Positions 26,176 to 34,171 of a DNA stretch of 64,000 nucleotides are shown in pieces. Each line of letters opens with the position of its first letter. Within the stretch, counting starts at the first letter, position 1. The DNA comes from Bradyrhizobium sp. B097 (GTDB lineage Bacteria > Pseudomonadota > Alphaproteobacteria > Rhizobiales > Xanthobacteraceae). The DNA lies in NCBI RefSeq assembly GCF_038957035.1, contig NZ_CP152412.1:3840501-3904500 (forward strand), given 5' to 3'. A model generated the notes under the pieces. The model worked only from the letters and a program-made list of their open reading frames with translations, did not search any database and was not told where the DNA came from. The translations under genes were made by a program, and so were the position numbers.

Positions 26176-27114
26176 TCAAGTCTCGACCGGTGGCGCGTCG
26201 ACGTCGATCTGCGGCAGCAGGCCGGGCGACTGCCGTTCGACCAGCTCGCGCATCTTTCCGATGATTGCCTTGCCTTCCGCCGAGACGATCGAACTCGGGC
26301 CTGCGACGGTGATGACCAGCGGGGGCGTCTGGTCGGCTTCGGTCAGCCGCATCGCAATCGCGCTCAGGCCGGGCGTCCCCATGTCGCGCGTATAGGCGAA
26401 GCCCTGCCGGCGGATGGTCGCCAGCGCATGCTGGATATCACCGAATCGGACCACGGATGACGGCGCCTCCTCGGCGTTGATCCGCTGCACGATCCGCCGC
26501 GCATCCTCGTCGTTCATCAGGCTGAGAAACACCCGGCCCGGGGTCGAGTGGGTCAGCAGCCGCCGCGCGCCGGGTTCGAGATAATAGCGCACGGGCGTGG
26601 TGCCCTGCAGCACGCGGATATACTGGCTGTAGAGCTGGTTGCGTGCCACCACGAAGGTGGTCAGCCGCGTCGCTTCGTGCAGCTCGCGCGTGATCGCATC
26701 GAGCGTGACGCCCGGCAGCCTTTCGCTCGTGAGCCAGCCGCCGAGCAGGGCGATGCGGACCGTCGGCCGGTAGCTGCGCGCCTGCCGGTCGTGGTCGAGA
26801 TAGCCGAGCTCGACGAGGCTCTTCAGAAGTGCAGACGTGCTCGATGGCGGATAGTTCAGCCGGCGCGCGATCTCGGTCATCGCCGCGGGCCGTTCGATCT
26901 CGGCAAAATATTCGAAGATGCGGAGCGCGCGATGCGCCGATTTGACGATTGACGGATCGGGGCTGCCGTCGGCGGCGCGAAACAATTCGTCGTGCCTGTT
27001 GGCCTCGATCACCATCGCCGCGGGATCGTCCGCTTGCGTGCGCACGCGGTCGGCGACGATGCGCCTGCGGCCCCGCCGGGACGGGGGCTGGGTATCGGAG
27101 CGAACTCCCTTCAT
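26176..27114 (-). CDS. IclR family transcriptional regulator
   Basis: A 312-aa regulator when started at this ATG; a TTG 17 codons upstream and an internal ATG are alternatives. The winged helix is at about residues 60-115 (VKSAHRALRIFEYFAEIERP, then EIARRLNYPPSSTSALLKSL). The C-terminal ligand domain carries RVFLSLMNDEDARRIV. It diverges from an acyl-CoA dehydrogenase and binding-protein pair 300 bp away and probably controls them. The long basic N-terminus is unusual and may be partly untranslated. Confidence 0.88.
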   Translation of the reverse strand: MKGVRSDTQPPSRRGRRRIVADRVRTQADDPAAMVIEANRHDELFRAADGSPDPSIVKSAHRALRIFEYFAEIERPAAMTEIARRLNYPPSSTSALLKSLVELGYLDHDRQARSYRPTVRIALLGGWLTSERLPGVTLDAITRELHEATRLTTFVVARNQLYSQYIRVLQGTTPVRYYLEPGARRLLTHSTPGRVFLSLMNDEDARRIVQRINAEEAPSSVVRFGDIQHALATIRRQGFAYTRDMGTPGLSAIAMRLTEADQTPPLVITVAGPSSIVSAEGKAIIGKMRELVERQSPGLLPQIDVDAPPVET

Positions 27115-27410
27115 CTCTGCCGCTCGTGTCCTCGAACGCAGCGCTAGCTTGGTGCGCTGCAACATTCATTGTCGCCTTCTCCGGTCGAATGTGCAGCGAA
27201 ACCAGCGGAGGTCAAGCGTCCGCGGTGCAGCATGACCTAGCGTGCGATCCGCATTTCTTCCACGTATCTGAAATTATTCTCGGAAGCTCGTCCGCAGATG
27301 GACATCGCCGCGATCGTTCCCGATGTTGCAGGCGAAGTTTGAACACCGAGCGATGGTGTCGCGCGCACCGCAAGGCCGCTGCGATATCGTCCCGAACAAG
27401 GAGAGCCCCG

Positions 27411-29186
27411 ATGCAGATGAGCGCGCGCGACCTTCGCAGCTCCAACGATGCCGCCGATCCGGCCCGCCACATCTCGCATGATTGCGCAGGCCTCAACTTC
27501 TATGATCTCGATCGCGGACTTCGCGGCCTTCTGGGGCTCTATTTGTCGCGCGAGGATCGCGACAAACTGGAGCCGCACTTCAAGCGTCTCGGCGAACTGG
27601 CGGGAGGCAGGCTCGACCGGCTGGCGCGGATCGCCGACAAGCATGCGCCGGTGCTCAATCCGAGGGATGCCTACGGCCGCGACGAGGATTGGATCGACTA
27701 TCACCCGGCATACCGGGAGATGGAGGCAATCGCGTTCGGCGATTTCCAGTTTCATGCCATGAGCCATCGTGCCGGCGTGCTCGGCATGGACCGGCCGCTG
27801 CCGGCGGTGGCCAAATACGTGTTCCAGTATCTGTTCGTGCAGTCCGAGTTCGGGCTGATGTGCCCGATCAGCGTCACCGACACCTCGACGCATTTGATCC
27901 GCAAATTCGGCTCGGATGAGCTCAAGGCCTATCTGCTGCCGAAGATGCTCTCGGACGACATGGGGACGCTGTGGAAAGGCACCCAGTTCATGACCGAGCG
28001 CGCCGGCGGCTCCGACGTCGGTGCCGTCGAGACGGTTGCGCGCCGGGATGGCGACGTCTGGCGTCTGACCGGCGACAAATGGTTCTGCTCGCACGCCGAT
28101 GCCGACGTCGCGCTGATGCTGGCGCGGCCGGAAGGTGCGCCGGATGGCACCAGGGGGCTCGCACTGTTCGCGCTGCCGCGCCGCCTCAAGGACGGACGGC
28201 GCAACAGCTACCGGATCGTCCGCCTCAAGGACAAGCTCGGCACCAAATCGATGGCATCAGGCGAGATCCGGCTCGACAACGCGGTTGCCTATCTGGTCGG
28301 TGACCCCACGCAGGGCCTCAAGCAGATGATGGAGCAGGTCAACCTCTCGCGCCTGTCGCACGGCGTGCGGGCCGCCGCGATGATGCGGCGCTGTGTCAAT
28401 GAGGCTGTCGTCAGCGCCTCGTCGCGCGTGGCGTTCGGCCAGCGCGTCCTCGATTTCCCACTGCTGCGCCGTCAGCTGATGAAGCTGATCGTGCCGACCG
28501 AGCAGGCGCTGTCGATGATGCTGGTGGCCGCGCGGGCGATGGACGATGCCAATGCCGGCTCGGCGGAGGCAAGGGACCTGCTGCGCATCCTGACGCCGCT
28601 GTTGAAGTATCGCGCCTGCCGCGACAACATTCCGGTCGCCACCGGCGCAATGGAGGTGCGCGGCGGCAATGGCTACATCGAGGAATGGGTGCAGCCACGG
28701 CTGGTGCGCGACGCCCATGTCGGCGTGCTCTGGGAGGGCACCAGCAACATCAACGCGCTCGACATCATTTCGCGCGCCGTCGGCAAGAGCGGCGCGCACC
28801 GGGCGCTCGCCGCTGTCCTTCAGTCGCGCCTCGAGGAGGCGAAGGCGTTGCCCGGGCCGTTCCGCAAGCGCCTTCGGACCGCGCTCGACCGCGCGGTCGG
28901 CTTTGCCGAGCAGGTCGCGGCCGATCCCGGCTCGGAGCACACGGCGCGGCTGGCGGCGAGCGCGCTCTACCATGCCACCTCGGCGATCATGCTCGCATGG
29001 GAAGGATCGCAGCCGGAGGTCGATGCGCGGCGGCTGTTGCTGTCGCGCTTCGTGCTCGAGCATCGCCTGACCGCCAAGGACCCGCTGGCGCCGGCCGCCG
29101 ATGCATGGGAGCGCGAGGCCATCGATCTGATGCTGAGCGATGCGCCGGTCACACTCGGACAAGCGGTCAAGTCCGTGACGGCCTGA
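27411..29186 (+). CDS. Acyl-CoA dehydrogenase, AidB-like
   Basis: A 591-aa FAD enzyme, longer than the usual 380-400 aa because of a C-terminal extension and an N-terminal arm, as in the AidB/ACAD group. Visible are WKGTQFMTERAGGSDVG near residue 184 (FAD and substrate contact), LKDKLGTKSMASGEI and, near 435, VLWEGTSNINALDI with the catalytic Glu. The start is the ATG after AAGGAGAGCCCCG; codons upstream in the same frame run through the divergent promoter region and are not coding. The next gene, an orphan ABC binding protein, follows at 36 bp. Substrate is unknown. Confidence 0.9.
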   Translation: MQMSARDLRSSNDAADPARHISHDCAGLNFYDLDRGLRGLLGLYLSREDRDKLEPHFKRLGELAGGRLDRLARIADKHAPVLNPRDAYGRDEDWIDYHPAYREMEAIAFGDFQFHAMSHRAGVLGMDRPLPAVAKYVFQYLFVQSEFGLMCPISVTDTSTHLIRKFGSDELKAYLLPKMLSDDMGTLWKGTQFMTERAGGSDVGAVETVARRDGDVWRLTGDKWFCSHADADVALMLARPEGAPDGTRGLALFALPRRLKDGRRNSYRIVRLKDKLGTKSMASGEIRLDNAVAYLVGDPTQGLKQMMEQVNLSRLSHGVRAAAMMRRCVNEAVVSASSRVAFGQRVLDFPLLRRQLMKLIVPTEQALSMMLVAARAMDDANAGSAEARDLLRILTPLLKYRACRDNIPVATGAMEVRGGNGYIEEWVQPRLVRDAHVGVLWEGTSNINALDIISRAVGKSGAHRALAAVLQSRLEEAKALPGPFRKRLRTALDRAVGFAEQVAADPGSEHTARLAASALYHATSAIMLAWEGSQPEVDARRLLLSRFVLEHRLTAKDPLAPAADAWEREAIDLMLSDAPVTLGQAVKSVTA

Positions 29187-29222
29187 CAACAAAAGAACAA
29201 GAAACATCGCGGGGAGGTTTCT

Positions 29223-30443
29223 ATGCGATCGATTGCGGCTGCGTTCACGGCGGTCTTGTGTCTGGCTGTCGTTGGGTCCGTGCGTGCCCAGGTGTCAGGC
29301 GACGTGGTGCGCATCGGCGTCATCAACGACATGTCGGGACTTTATTCCGATCTTGGGGGCGAGGGCTCGGTGGAGGCGGCCCGGCTCGCGATCGAGGATT
29401 TTGGCCCGACCGTGCTCGGCAAGAAGATTGAGCTGATGTCCGCCGACCACCAGAACAAGCCCGATATCGCCTCCGGCATCGTGCGTCGTTGGATCGACGA
29501 GAACGGTGTCGATTTGATTGCCGATGGCGGCAACTCGGCCACCGCGCTGGCCATTCAGGCCATCACCCGCGAGAAGAAGCGCATCTTTGTGATTTCTGGG
29601 CCTGGTAGTTCCGATCTTACCGGAAAGCAGTGCTCGCCTTATGGGTTTCATTTCACCTACAGCACTTACGCTGAAGCCTCCGCTGTCACCAAGGCCATGC
29701 TCAAGAAGGGCGCGGATACGTGGTTCTTCCTGACCGCGGACTACGCCTTCGGCCATGCGCTGGAGCGTGACGCGTCAAGCTTCATCACGACCGCGGGGAG
29801 CAAGGTCGTTGGCTCGGTTCGCCATCCGCTCGGCGCGTCGGACCTCTCGTCGTTCCTGCTTCAGGCACAGAATTCGAAGGCGAAAGTCATTGCATTGGCG
29901 AACGCCGGCGGCGATACGGTCAACAGCCTGAAGCAGGCTTCGGAGTTCGGTATCGGAAAATCTGCCGACCAGAACATCGTCGCGCTTCTGATGCTGATTA
30001 CGGATGTGCATTCGCTCGGCCTTGAGGCGGCCCAGGGCATCATCTACGCGACGTCGTTCTCGTGGACCCAGAACGAGGCAACCCGGACTTTCGGTCATCG
30101 CTTCATGGCGCGTCGGCACGGGCAGGCGCCGACCATGATCCAGGCCGGCGTCTACAGTGGAGTGATGCATTATTTGAAGGCAGTGCAGGCGGCCGGAACC
30201 GACGATCCTGGCGCCGTAGCCGCCGCCATGCGCAAGCTTCCGGTCAACGATTTCATGACGCAGAATGCACAGATCCGCCAGGATGGGCAGGTGATGCGTT
30301 CGATGTATTTGGTCCAGGCCAAATCGCCATCCGAATCGCGCGAGCCTTGGGACTACGAAAAGGTGATCGCGACGATTTCGCCGGACGAAGCCTGGCGGCC
30401 GCTCGCGGAAGGCGGTTGTCCGCTTGTAACGAAAGCTCAGTAA
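29223..30443 (+). CDS. LIV-type ABC transporter substrate-binding protein (orphan)
   Basis: A 406-aa periplasmic type 1 binding protein with signal peptide ending near VRA-QV and mature start VRIGVINDMSGLYSDLGGEG. The ending WRPLAEGGCPLV matches that of the truncated binding protein at the end of the window (FRPLKDGGCPLVK), so both belong to one subfamily. No permease or ATPase gene is adjacent, so it must use a transporter encoded elsewhere. It is probably co-transcribed with the acyl-CoA dehydrogenase, which suggests an acid or aromatic ligand. Confidence 0.92.
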   Translation: MRSIAAAFTAVLCLAVVGSVRAQVSGDVVRIGVINDMSGLYSDLGGEGSVEAARLAIEDFGPTVLGKKIELMSADHQNKPDIASGIVRRWIDENGVDLIADGGNSATALAIQAITREKKRIFVISGPGSSDLTGKQCSPYGFHFTYSTYAEASAVTKAMLKKGADTWFFLTADYAFGHALERDASSFITTAGSKVVGSVRHPLGASDLSSFLLQAQNSKAKVIALANAGGDTVNSLKQASEFGIGKSADQNIVALLMLITDVHSLGLEAAQGIIYATSFSWTQNEATRTFGHRFMARRHGQAPTMIQAGVYSGVMHYLKAVQAAGTDDPGAVAAAMRKLPVNDFMTQNAQIRQDGQVMRSMYLVQAKSPSESREPWDYEKVIATISPDEAWRPLAEGGCPLVTKAQ

Positions 30444-30470
30444 CGTTTGCGTTCGCACCGTTGGCAGGCA

Positions 30471-30538
30471 GTTGAAGACGTCTTCCATGGCCTCGCGGCG
30501 AAGTCAGCTTCGTCGCCGCCATGGAAGACGTCTTCAAC
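30471..30538. terminator. Long perfect hairpin between convergent genes
   Basis: Arms at 30471-30491 and 30518-30538 are perfect 21-bp reverse complements (starting GTTGAAGACGTCTTCCATGG), with further partial pairing inside the 26-base loop. It lies between the convergent binding-protein and kinase/phosphatase genes and probably terminates both. Each arm itself contains the palindrome GAAGACGTCTTC. Confidence 0.7.
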
Positions 30539-30544
30539 AGCCCG

Positions 30545-32248
30545 CTAGTGCCGCGCCAGCAGCACCACGATGATCAGCGCCAGGATCGCGCACAGCACCT
30601 TCCAGAAGGTCACGGGATCGCGGTCGTGCAGCGATTTGCGGGTCGTGACCGCGGGGCCGGCCCAGGTGGCGCCGTTTTCCAGCTCGTGCGCGAACTCGAT
30701 GGCGTCGCCGAAGCGTTGCGCGGGCTCGATACTGAGCGCCTTGCCGATCACGGCATCGAGCCAGGCCGGCAGGTCCGGCCGGTAGCGTGACAGCGGCGCC
30801 GGTTTGCCGAACCGTGGCCGCGAGAACGGCTCGATCTCGCCGAACGGATAGTTCGCGGTGAACATGCGGTAGACAGTGACGCCGAGCGCGAACAGGTCGG
30901 AGGCCTCGTCGCCGGCCTTGCCGCCGAACAGCTCGGGCGCCATGTAGCTCGCGGTGCCGGGAATATCCTCGGCGGGAAAGTCTTCCAGCAGCGGCACGCG
31001 CGCGACGCCGAGATCGACGAGGCGCAATCCGCCGTCTTTCAGCAGGATCACATTGTCGGGCTTGATGTCGCGATGGATGATGCCGGCGCGGTGCAGCGCC
31101 GTGACCGCGCGTACCAGCTTGGTTGCGATCGCAATGCCTTCGGTGAGCGACAGCCGCGGCGCGCGGCCAAGCCGCTGCTCCAGCGTTTCGCCCTCGTAGA
31201 GCGGCATCGCCGAATAGAGTCTGGTCTGCCGCTCAGCCGGCACCTCGATGATTTCGCCGATCCAGAGGCTGCGCACGCGCGCGGCGACCCAGGCCTCGCG
31301 CACGAAGGCGAGGCGGTAGGAGCCTTCGCTGGCGACCCGCGGATGCGGGAACTTCAGCACGACCTCGCGGCCGGCCCGTTTGTCGGTCGCCTTGAACAGG
31401 CGGCTGTAGCGCCCGTCGGACAGCACGTCGTGGAGCGCGAAATCGTCGATCGAGTCGCCGCTCTCCGGCAAGTCCAAAATCGGCAAGGTCGCGATCGCAT
31501 GCGTGAGATCGTCTCGATCCGCCGGCGGCAGGTCGACGACGTCGAGCACCAGCGCGGTCGTGTTGTCGCTGCTGCCGGCTGCGAGCGCGGCATCTACGAT
31601 GCTGCGCGCCGATTCGTCAGGCGGCGTGCGTTCCTCCAGCAGCTGCTGGAGGCGGGAATCGGAGAGCGCGCCGTGAACCCCGTCGCTGCAGACCAGGAGA
31701 CGGTCGTGCTGGCGCAGTCCCACCGAGGTGTAATCGAAGCGGGCGAACTCCTCGAAACCGATGGCGCGGTTGAGCAGATGGGCGAGGTCGCCGCGGCCGG
31801 CGATATGGTCCTGCGTCAAGCGCTCCAGCCGTCCGTCGCTGAAGCGATAGGCGCGGGTGTCGCCGATGTGGATCACATGGCATTGCCGCCGCGACAGGAT
31901 GATGGATGAGAACGCGCAGGCCATGCCGCTGCGCGCGGCATCGACGCGGCCCTGTCCATAGATCCAGCTGTTGGCGGCCTCCAGCGCCCGCGCCGCGCGG
32001 CGGCGGACGCCGAGCGTCTCGGGCAGCGAATAATAGGCGTCGATGAAGCTGCGGACCGCGACCTCCGCGGCCTCGCGTCCGCCCTTGTGGCCACCGACGC
32101 CGTCGGCGACCGCAGCCACCACGTCGCGATGCAGCGTGCCCGGTTGGCCGAGGCAGGTCGCGACGTAATCCTCATTGGCGGCGCGTTTGCCGGTCTCGCT
32201 GGCGAAACCGACGCGAACGCCCAAATCCGGTTGCGCGCCATTCGCCAC
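30545..32248 (-). CDS. Bifunctional PP2C phosphatase - Ser/Thr protein kinase with C-terminal membrane anchor
   Basis: A 567-aa fusion. Residues about 10-240 are a PP2C phosphatase with metal-site motifs AANEDY, VADGVGGHKGG, CSDGVHGAL and GSSDNTTAL. Residues about 265-520 are a Hanks-type kinase: catalytic loop IIHRDIKPDN near 391, DLG in place of DFG, and GTASYMAPELFGG. A single membrane helix near 548-566 anchors it with the catalytic parts in the cytosol. It starts with GTG 29 bp after the nitrate transporter stop, on the same strand. The same pairing with a nitrate transporter occurs in Pseudomonas, so it may tune nitrate uptake or reduction. Target proteins are unknown. Confidence 0.92.
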   Translation of the reverse strand: MANGAQPDLGVRVGFASETGKRAANEDYVATCLGQPGTLHRDVVAAVADGVGGHKGGREAAEVAVRSFIDAYYSLPETLGVRRRAARALEAANSWIYGQGRVDAARSGMACAFSSIILSRRQCHVIHIGDTRAYRFSDGRLERLTQDHIAGRGDLAHLLNRAIGFEEFARFDYTSVGLRQHDRLLVCSDGVHGALSDSRLQQLLEERTPPDESARSIVDAALAAGSSDNTTALVLDVVDLPPADRDDLTHAIATLPILDLPESGDSIDDFALHDVLSDGRYSRLFKATDKRAGREVVLKFPHPRVASEGSYRLAFVREAWVAARVRSLWIGEIIEVPAERQTRLYSAMPLYEGETLEQRLGRAPRLSLTEGIAIATKLVRAVTALHRAGIIHRDIKPDNVILLKDGGLRLVDLGVARVPLLEDFPAEDIPGTASYMAPELFGGKAGDEASDLFALGVTVYRMFTANYPFGEIEPFSRPRFGKPAPLSRYRPDLPAWLDAVIGKALSIEPAQRFGDAIEFAHELENGATWAGPAVTTRKSLHDRDPVTFWKVLCAILALIIVVLLARH

Positions 32249-32277
32249 GTCCTAGCCCGTCCTTTCGGAGCGGGCCG

Positions 32278-33537
32278 TCAGACGCGCGCTCCCGACACCG
32301 CGCCCCAGGTAGTGCGCCAGCGGACCTTGACCATGGCAAGTCCGATGAAGCCAAGCAACGCCAGCGCGCCGAAGAACAGGAAGCCGGCGCCGAAACCGCC
32401 GGTCATACCCTTGGCGAAGCCGAGCGTCTGGGCGAGGAAGAAGCCGCCGATGCCGCCGGCGCAGCCGACAAGTCCGGTCATCAGGCCGATCTCGTGGCGG
32501 AAGCGCAGCGGGATCAGCTGGAACACGGCGCCGTTGCCCATGCCGAGCGCCAGCACGCCGATCGAGAACAGCAGCACCGAGATCCAGGCGATCCGCGGCA
32601 GCTCGGTCAATGCCCAGCCGCCCGGAGCCGGCGCCGTCGGGCCTTCGGGCATGAAGGCGATGACGAGATAAGCCGCGACGACGACGCCGAACAGGATCGA
32701 CAGCGAACGGATGCCGCCGATGCGGTCGGCAATCATGCCGCCGACAGGGCGGAAGCCCGAGCCGAACGCGACGATCAGCGCGACCAGCATGCCGGCCGCC
32801 ACGCCCGAGACGTGATACTGCACGGTGAAATAGAGCGGCAGCGCGTTGGCGAGGCCGACAAAGCCGCCGAAAGTGATGAAGTAGAAGAACATGAACCAGC
32901 GGCTGTCGGAATCCTTCAGTAGCGCGCCATAGGCCTGCAGCGAGACCTTCTTGCGCTCGCCCGGCGCGTCCTTGGCCGCGAATGCGTAATAGGCGAGCAC
33001 CATCAGCATCGGAATCAAGAGGCAGCCGAACACGGCCTGCCAGCCCCAATGTTCGGCAATGCTCGGTGCGAGCAGGGTGTCGAGCACGACGCCCATATTG
33101 CCGGCGCCGGCGATCCCCATGACCACGCCCTGATATTGCGGCGGATACCAGCGGCTGGCCTGGGGCAGGGCGACCGCGAACGAGGCGCCGCCGACCCCGA
33201 GCGCAAGCCCGAACAACTCGATCGCGAGCTTGCTGGTCAGCCCGAAATGCCACACCGCCGCGGTCGCGGCGATCACGACGAGCTGCGCGATGATGCCGGT
33301 GCGCTTGGCGCCGATGATGTCGGCGAGAATGCCCATCGGCACGCGGAGCAGCGCGCCGGCCAGCACGGGAATGGCGACCAGGGTGAACTTCTCGTTCACG
33401 GCCAGGTTCATGTCGCGCGCGATGTAGACGATCAGCGGTCCGAGCGCGACCCACGCCATGAAACTGATGTCGAAGTACAGGAACGCGGCGAGCAGGGTCG
33501 GCCAGTGACCTGCCTTCTTGAACTCGGCTAGCTTCAT
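32278..33537 (-). CDS. narK: Nitrate/nitrite transporter, NarK/NasA family
   Basis: A 419-aa MFS carrier with twelve hydrophobic segments. The start FKKAGHWPTLLAAFLYFDIS and the segment GLALGVGGASFAVALPQASR with GIAGAGNMGVVLDT match the nitrate signature of the NNP family. It imports nitrate for the divergent nirB-nirD-nasA genes. I take the ATG at MKLAEF as the start; an upstream in-frame extension of 31 codons lacks membrane character and a ribosome site. It heads a leftward operon with the phosphatase-kinase gene. Confidence 0.9.
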   Translation of the reverse strand: MKLAEFKKAGHWPTLLAAFLYFDISFMAWVALGPLIVYIARDMNLAVNEKFTLVAIPVLAGALLRVPMGILADIIGAKRTGIIAQLVVIAATAAVWHFGLTSKLAIELFGLALGVGGASFAVALPQASRWYPPQYQGVVMGIAGAGNMGVVLDTLLAPSIAEHWGWQAVFGCLLIPMLMVLAYYAFAAKDAPGERKKVSLQAYGALLKDSDSRWFMFFYFITFGGFVGLANALPLYFTVQYHVSGVAAGMLVALIVAFGSGFRPVGGMIADRIGGIRSLSILFGVVVAAYLVIAFMPEGPTAPAPGGWALTELPRIAWISVLLFSIGVLALGMGNGAVFQLIPLRFRHEIGLMTGLVGCAGGIGGFFLAQTLGFAKGMTGGFGAGFLFFGALALLGFIGLAMVKVRWRTTWGAVSGARV

Positions 33538-34011
33538 CGCAACGTCTCGCGGTGATGCGGCGGAGACCGCCGCACAGGTGCGGCTCTCTCGGGCGCTGAT
33601 AAATCGAATGTGGGTGAATGGTGAGTGCACTCGTCGTTGAGACGCACTCCGTCAACCGTTCAGATTAGCAATTTGCGTGCCATCGAATCGATCGCGCCGC
33701 TTTGCCTTGCAGTCGCAAGACGTTGCTGCGAGATCGCGAACCGAGTCCGGCGATCGGGACTGGCGTGGCTTGCAGCAAGCGCCGCCGTGGAAACGCGCAC
33801 GCTGATGCTTTCTTGTGCGACGCGCCACGAGCGCGCGATGGCGCATCAATGGCGGGTTCACGATTGTCATCGCGGCCGGCGATGCTGTGCTGCACAAGAG
33901 ATCATCGCCGTGGCTAAAAATTCGGCCAGCCGGCCGCGCGGCGCATCATCAGGCACATTTGAGGTCACGGAAAACCTGTTGATTTTGCAATCAGATTCGT
34001 TCGCCCCGAGT

Positions 34012-34027
34012 TGGCACGCGTCTTGAA
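34012..34027 (+). promoter_or_regulatory. Candidate sigma-54 promoter of nirB-nirD-nasA
   Basis: TGGCACGCGTCTTGAA matches the -24/-12 consensus TGGCACG-N4-TTGCW in all but the C of the -12 element (GA in place of GC). The GG and the -12 G are exactly 10 bases apart. The predicted transcript starts near 34037, leaving a leader of about 135 bases. Nitrogen control by NtrC and sigma-54 is usual for nitrate assimilation in rhizobia. Confidence 0.55.
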
Positions 34028-34049
34028 TGTCAGTCGATAACGGAACATC

Positions 34050-34069
34050 GGTCGTCATCGAAGACGGTC
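34050..34069 (+). promoter_or_regulatory. Leader hairpin with ANTAR-type hexaloop
   Basis: A 7-bp stem (two G-U pairs) closes the six-base loop ATCGAA, with A at loop position 1 and G at position 4. That is the rule for RNA targets of ANTAR antiterminators such as NasT and NasR. It starts about 13 bases after the predicted transcript start. A second stem, GCCC-N6-GGGC (34073-34086), follows, but its loop starts with G, so the usual two-hairpin motif is only partly met. Confidence 0.4.
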
Positions 34070-34171
34070 TGCGCCCGCGGCTGGGCTTCCTACAACTCCA
34101 ACCTTTATCGGTGCCCATCAACGACGCACATCGCGTCGCTGCGCAGCGCCGTCGGAATTGAAAGGCAGACC

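Larger units (their letters stand above)
33538..34171. other. Divergent control region between narK and nirB
   Basis: This 634-bp gap has no convincing gene; short open frames in it overlap each other and lack ribosome sites. It holds a sigma-54-type promoter and a leader hairpin for nirB (listed separately). At 33886-33896 there is a palindrome TGTGCTGCACA, about 130 bp upstream of the sigma-54 site, which could be an NtrC-type enhancer half-site pair. The narK side shows no clear promoter. Confidence 0.6.

Noticed and set aside
26949..27410. N-terminal extension of the acyl-CoA dehydrogenase
   Set aside because: It overlaps the divergent IclR gene and promoter region; the ATG at 27411 has its own AAGGAG site and starts the enzyme-like text.
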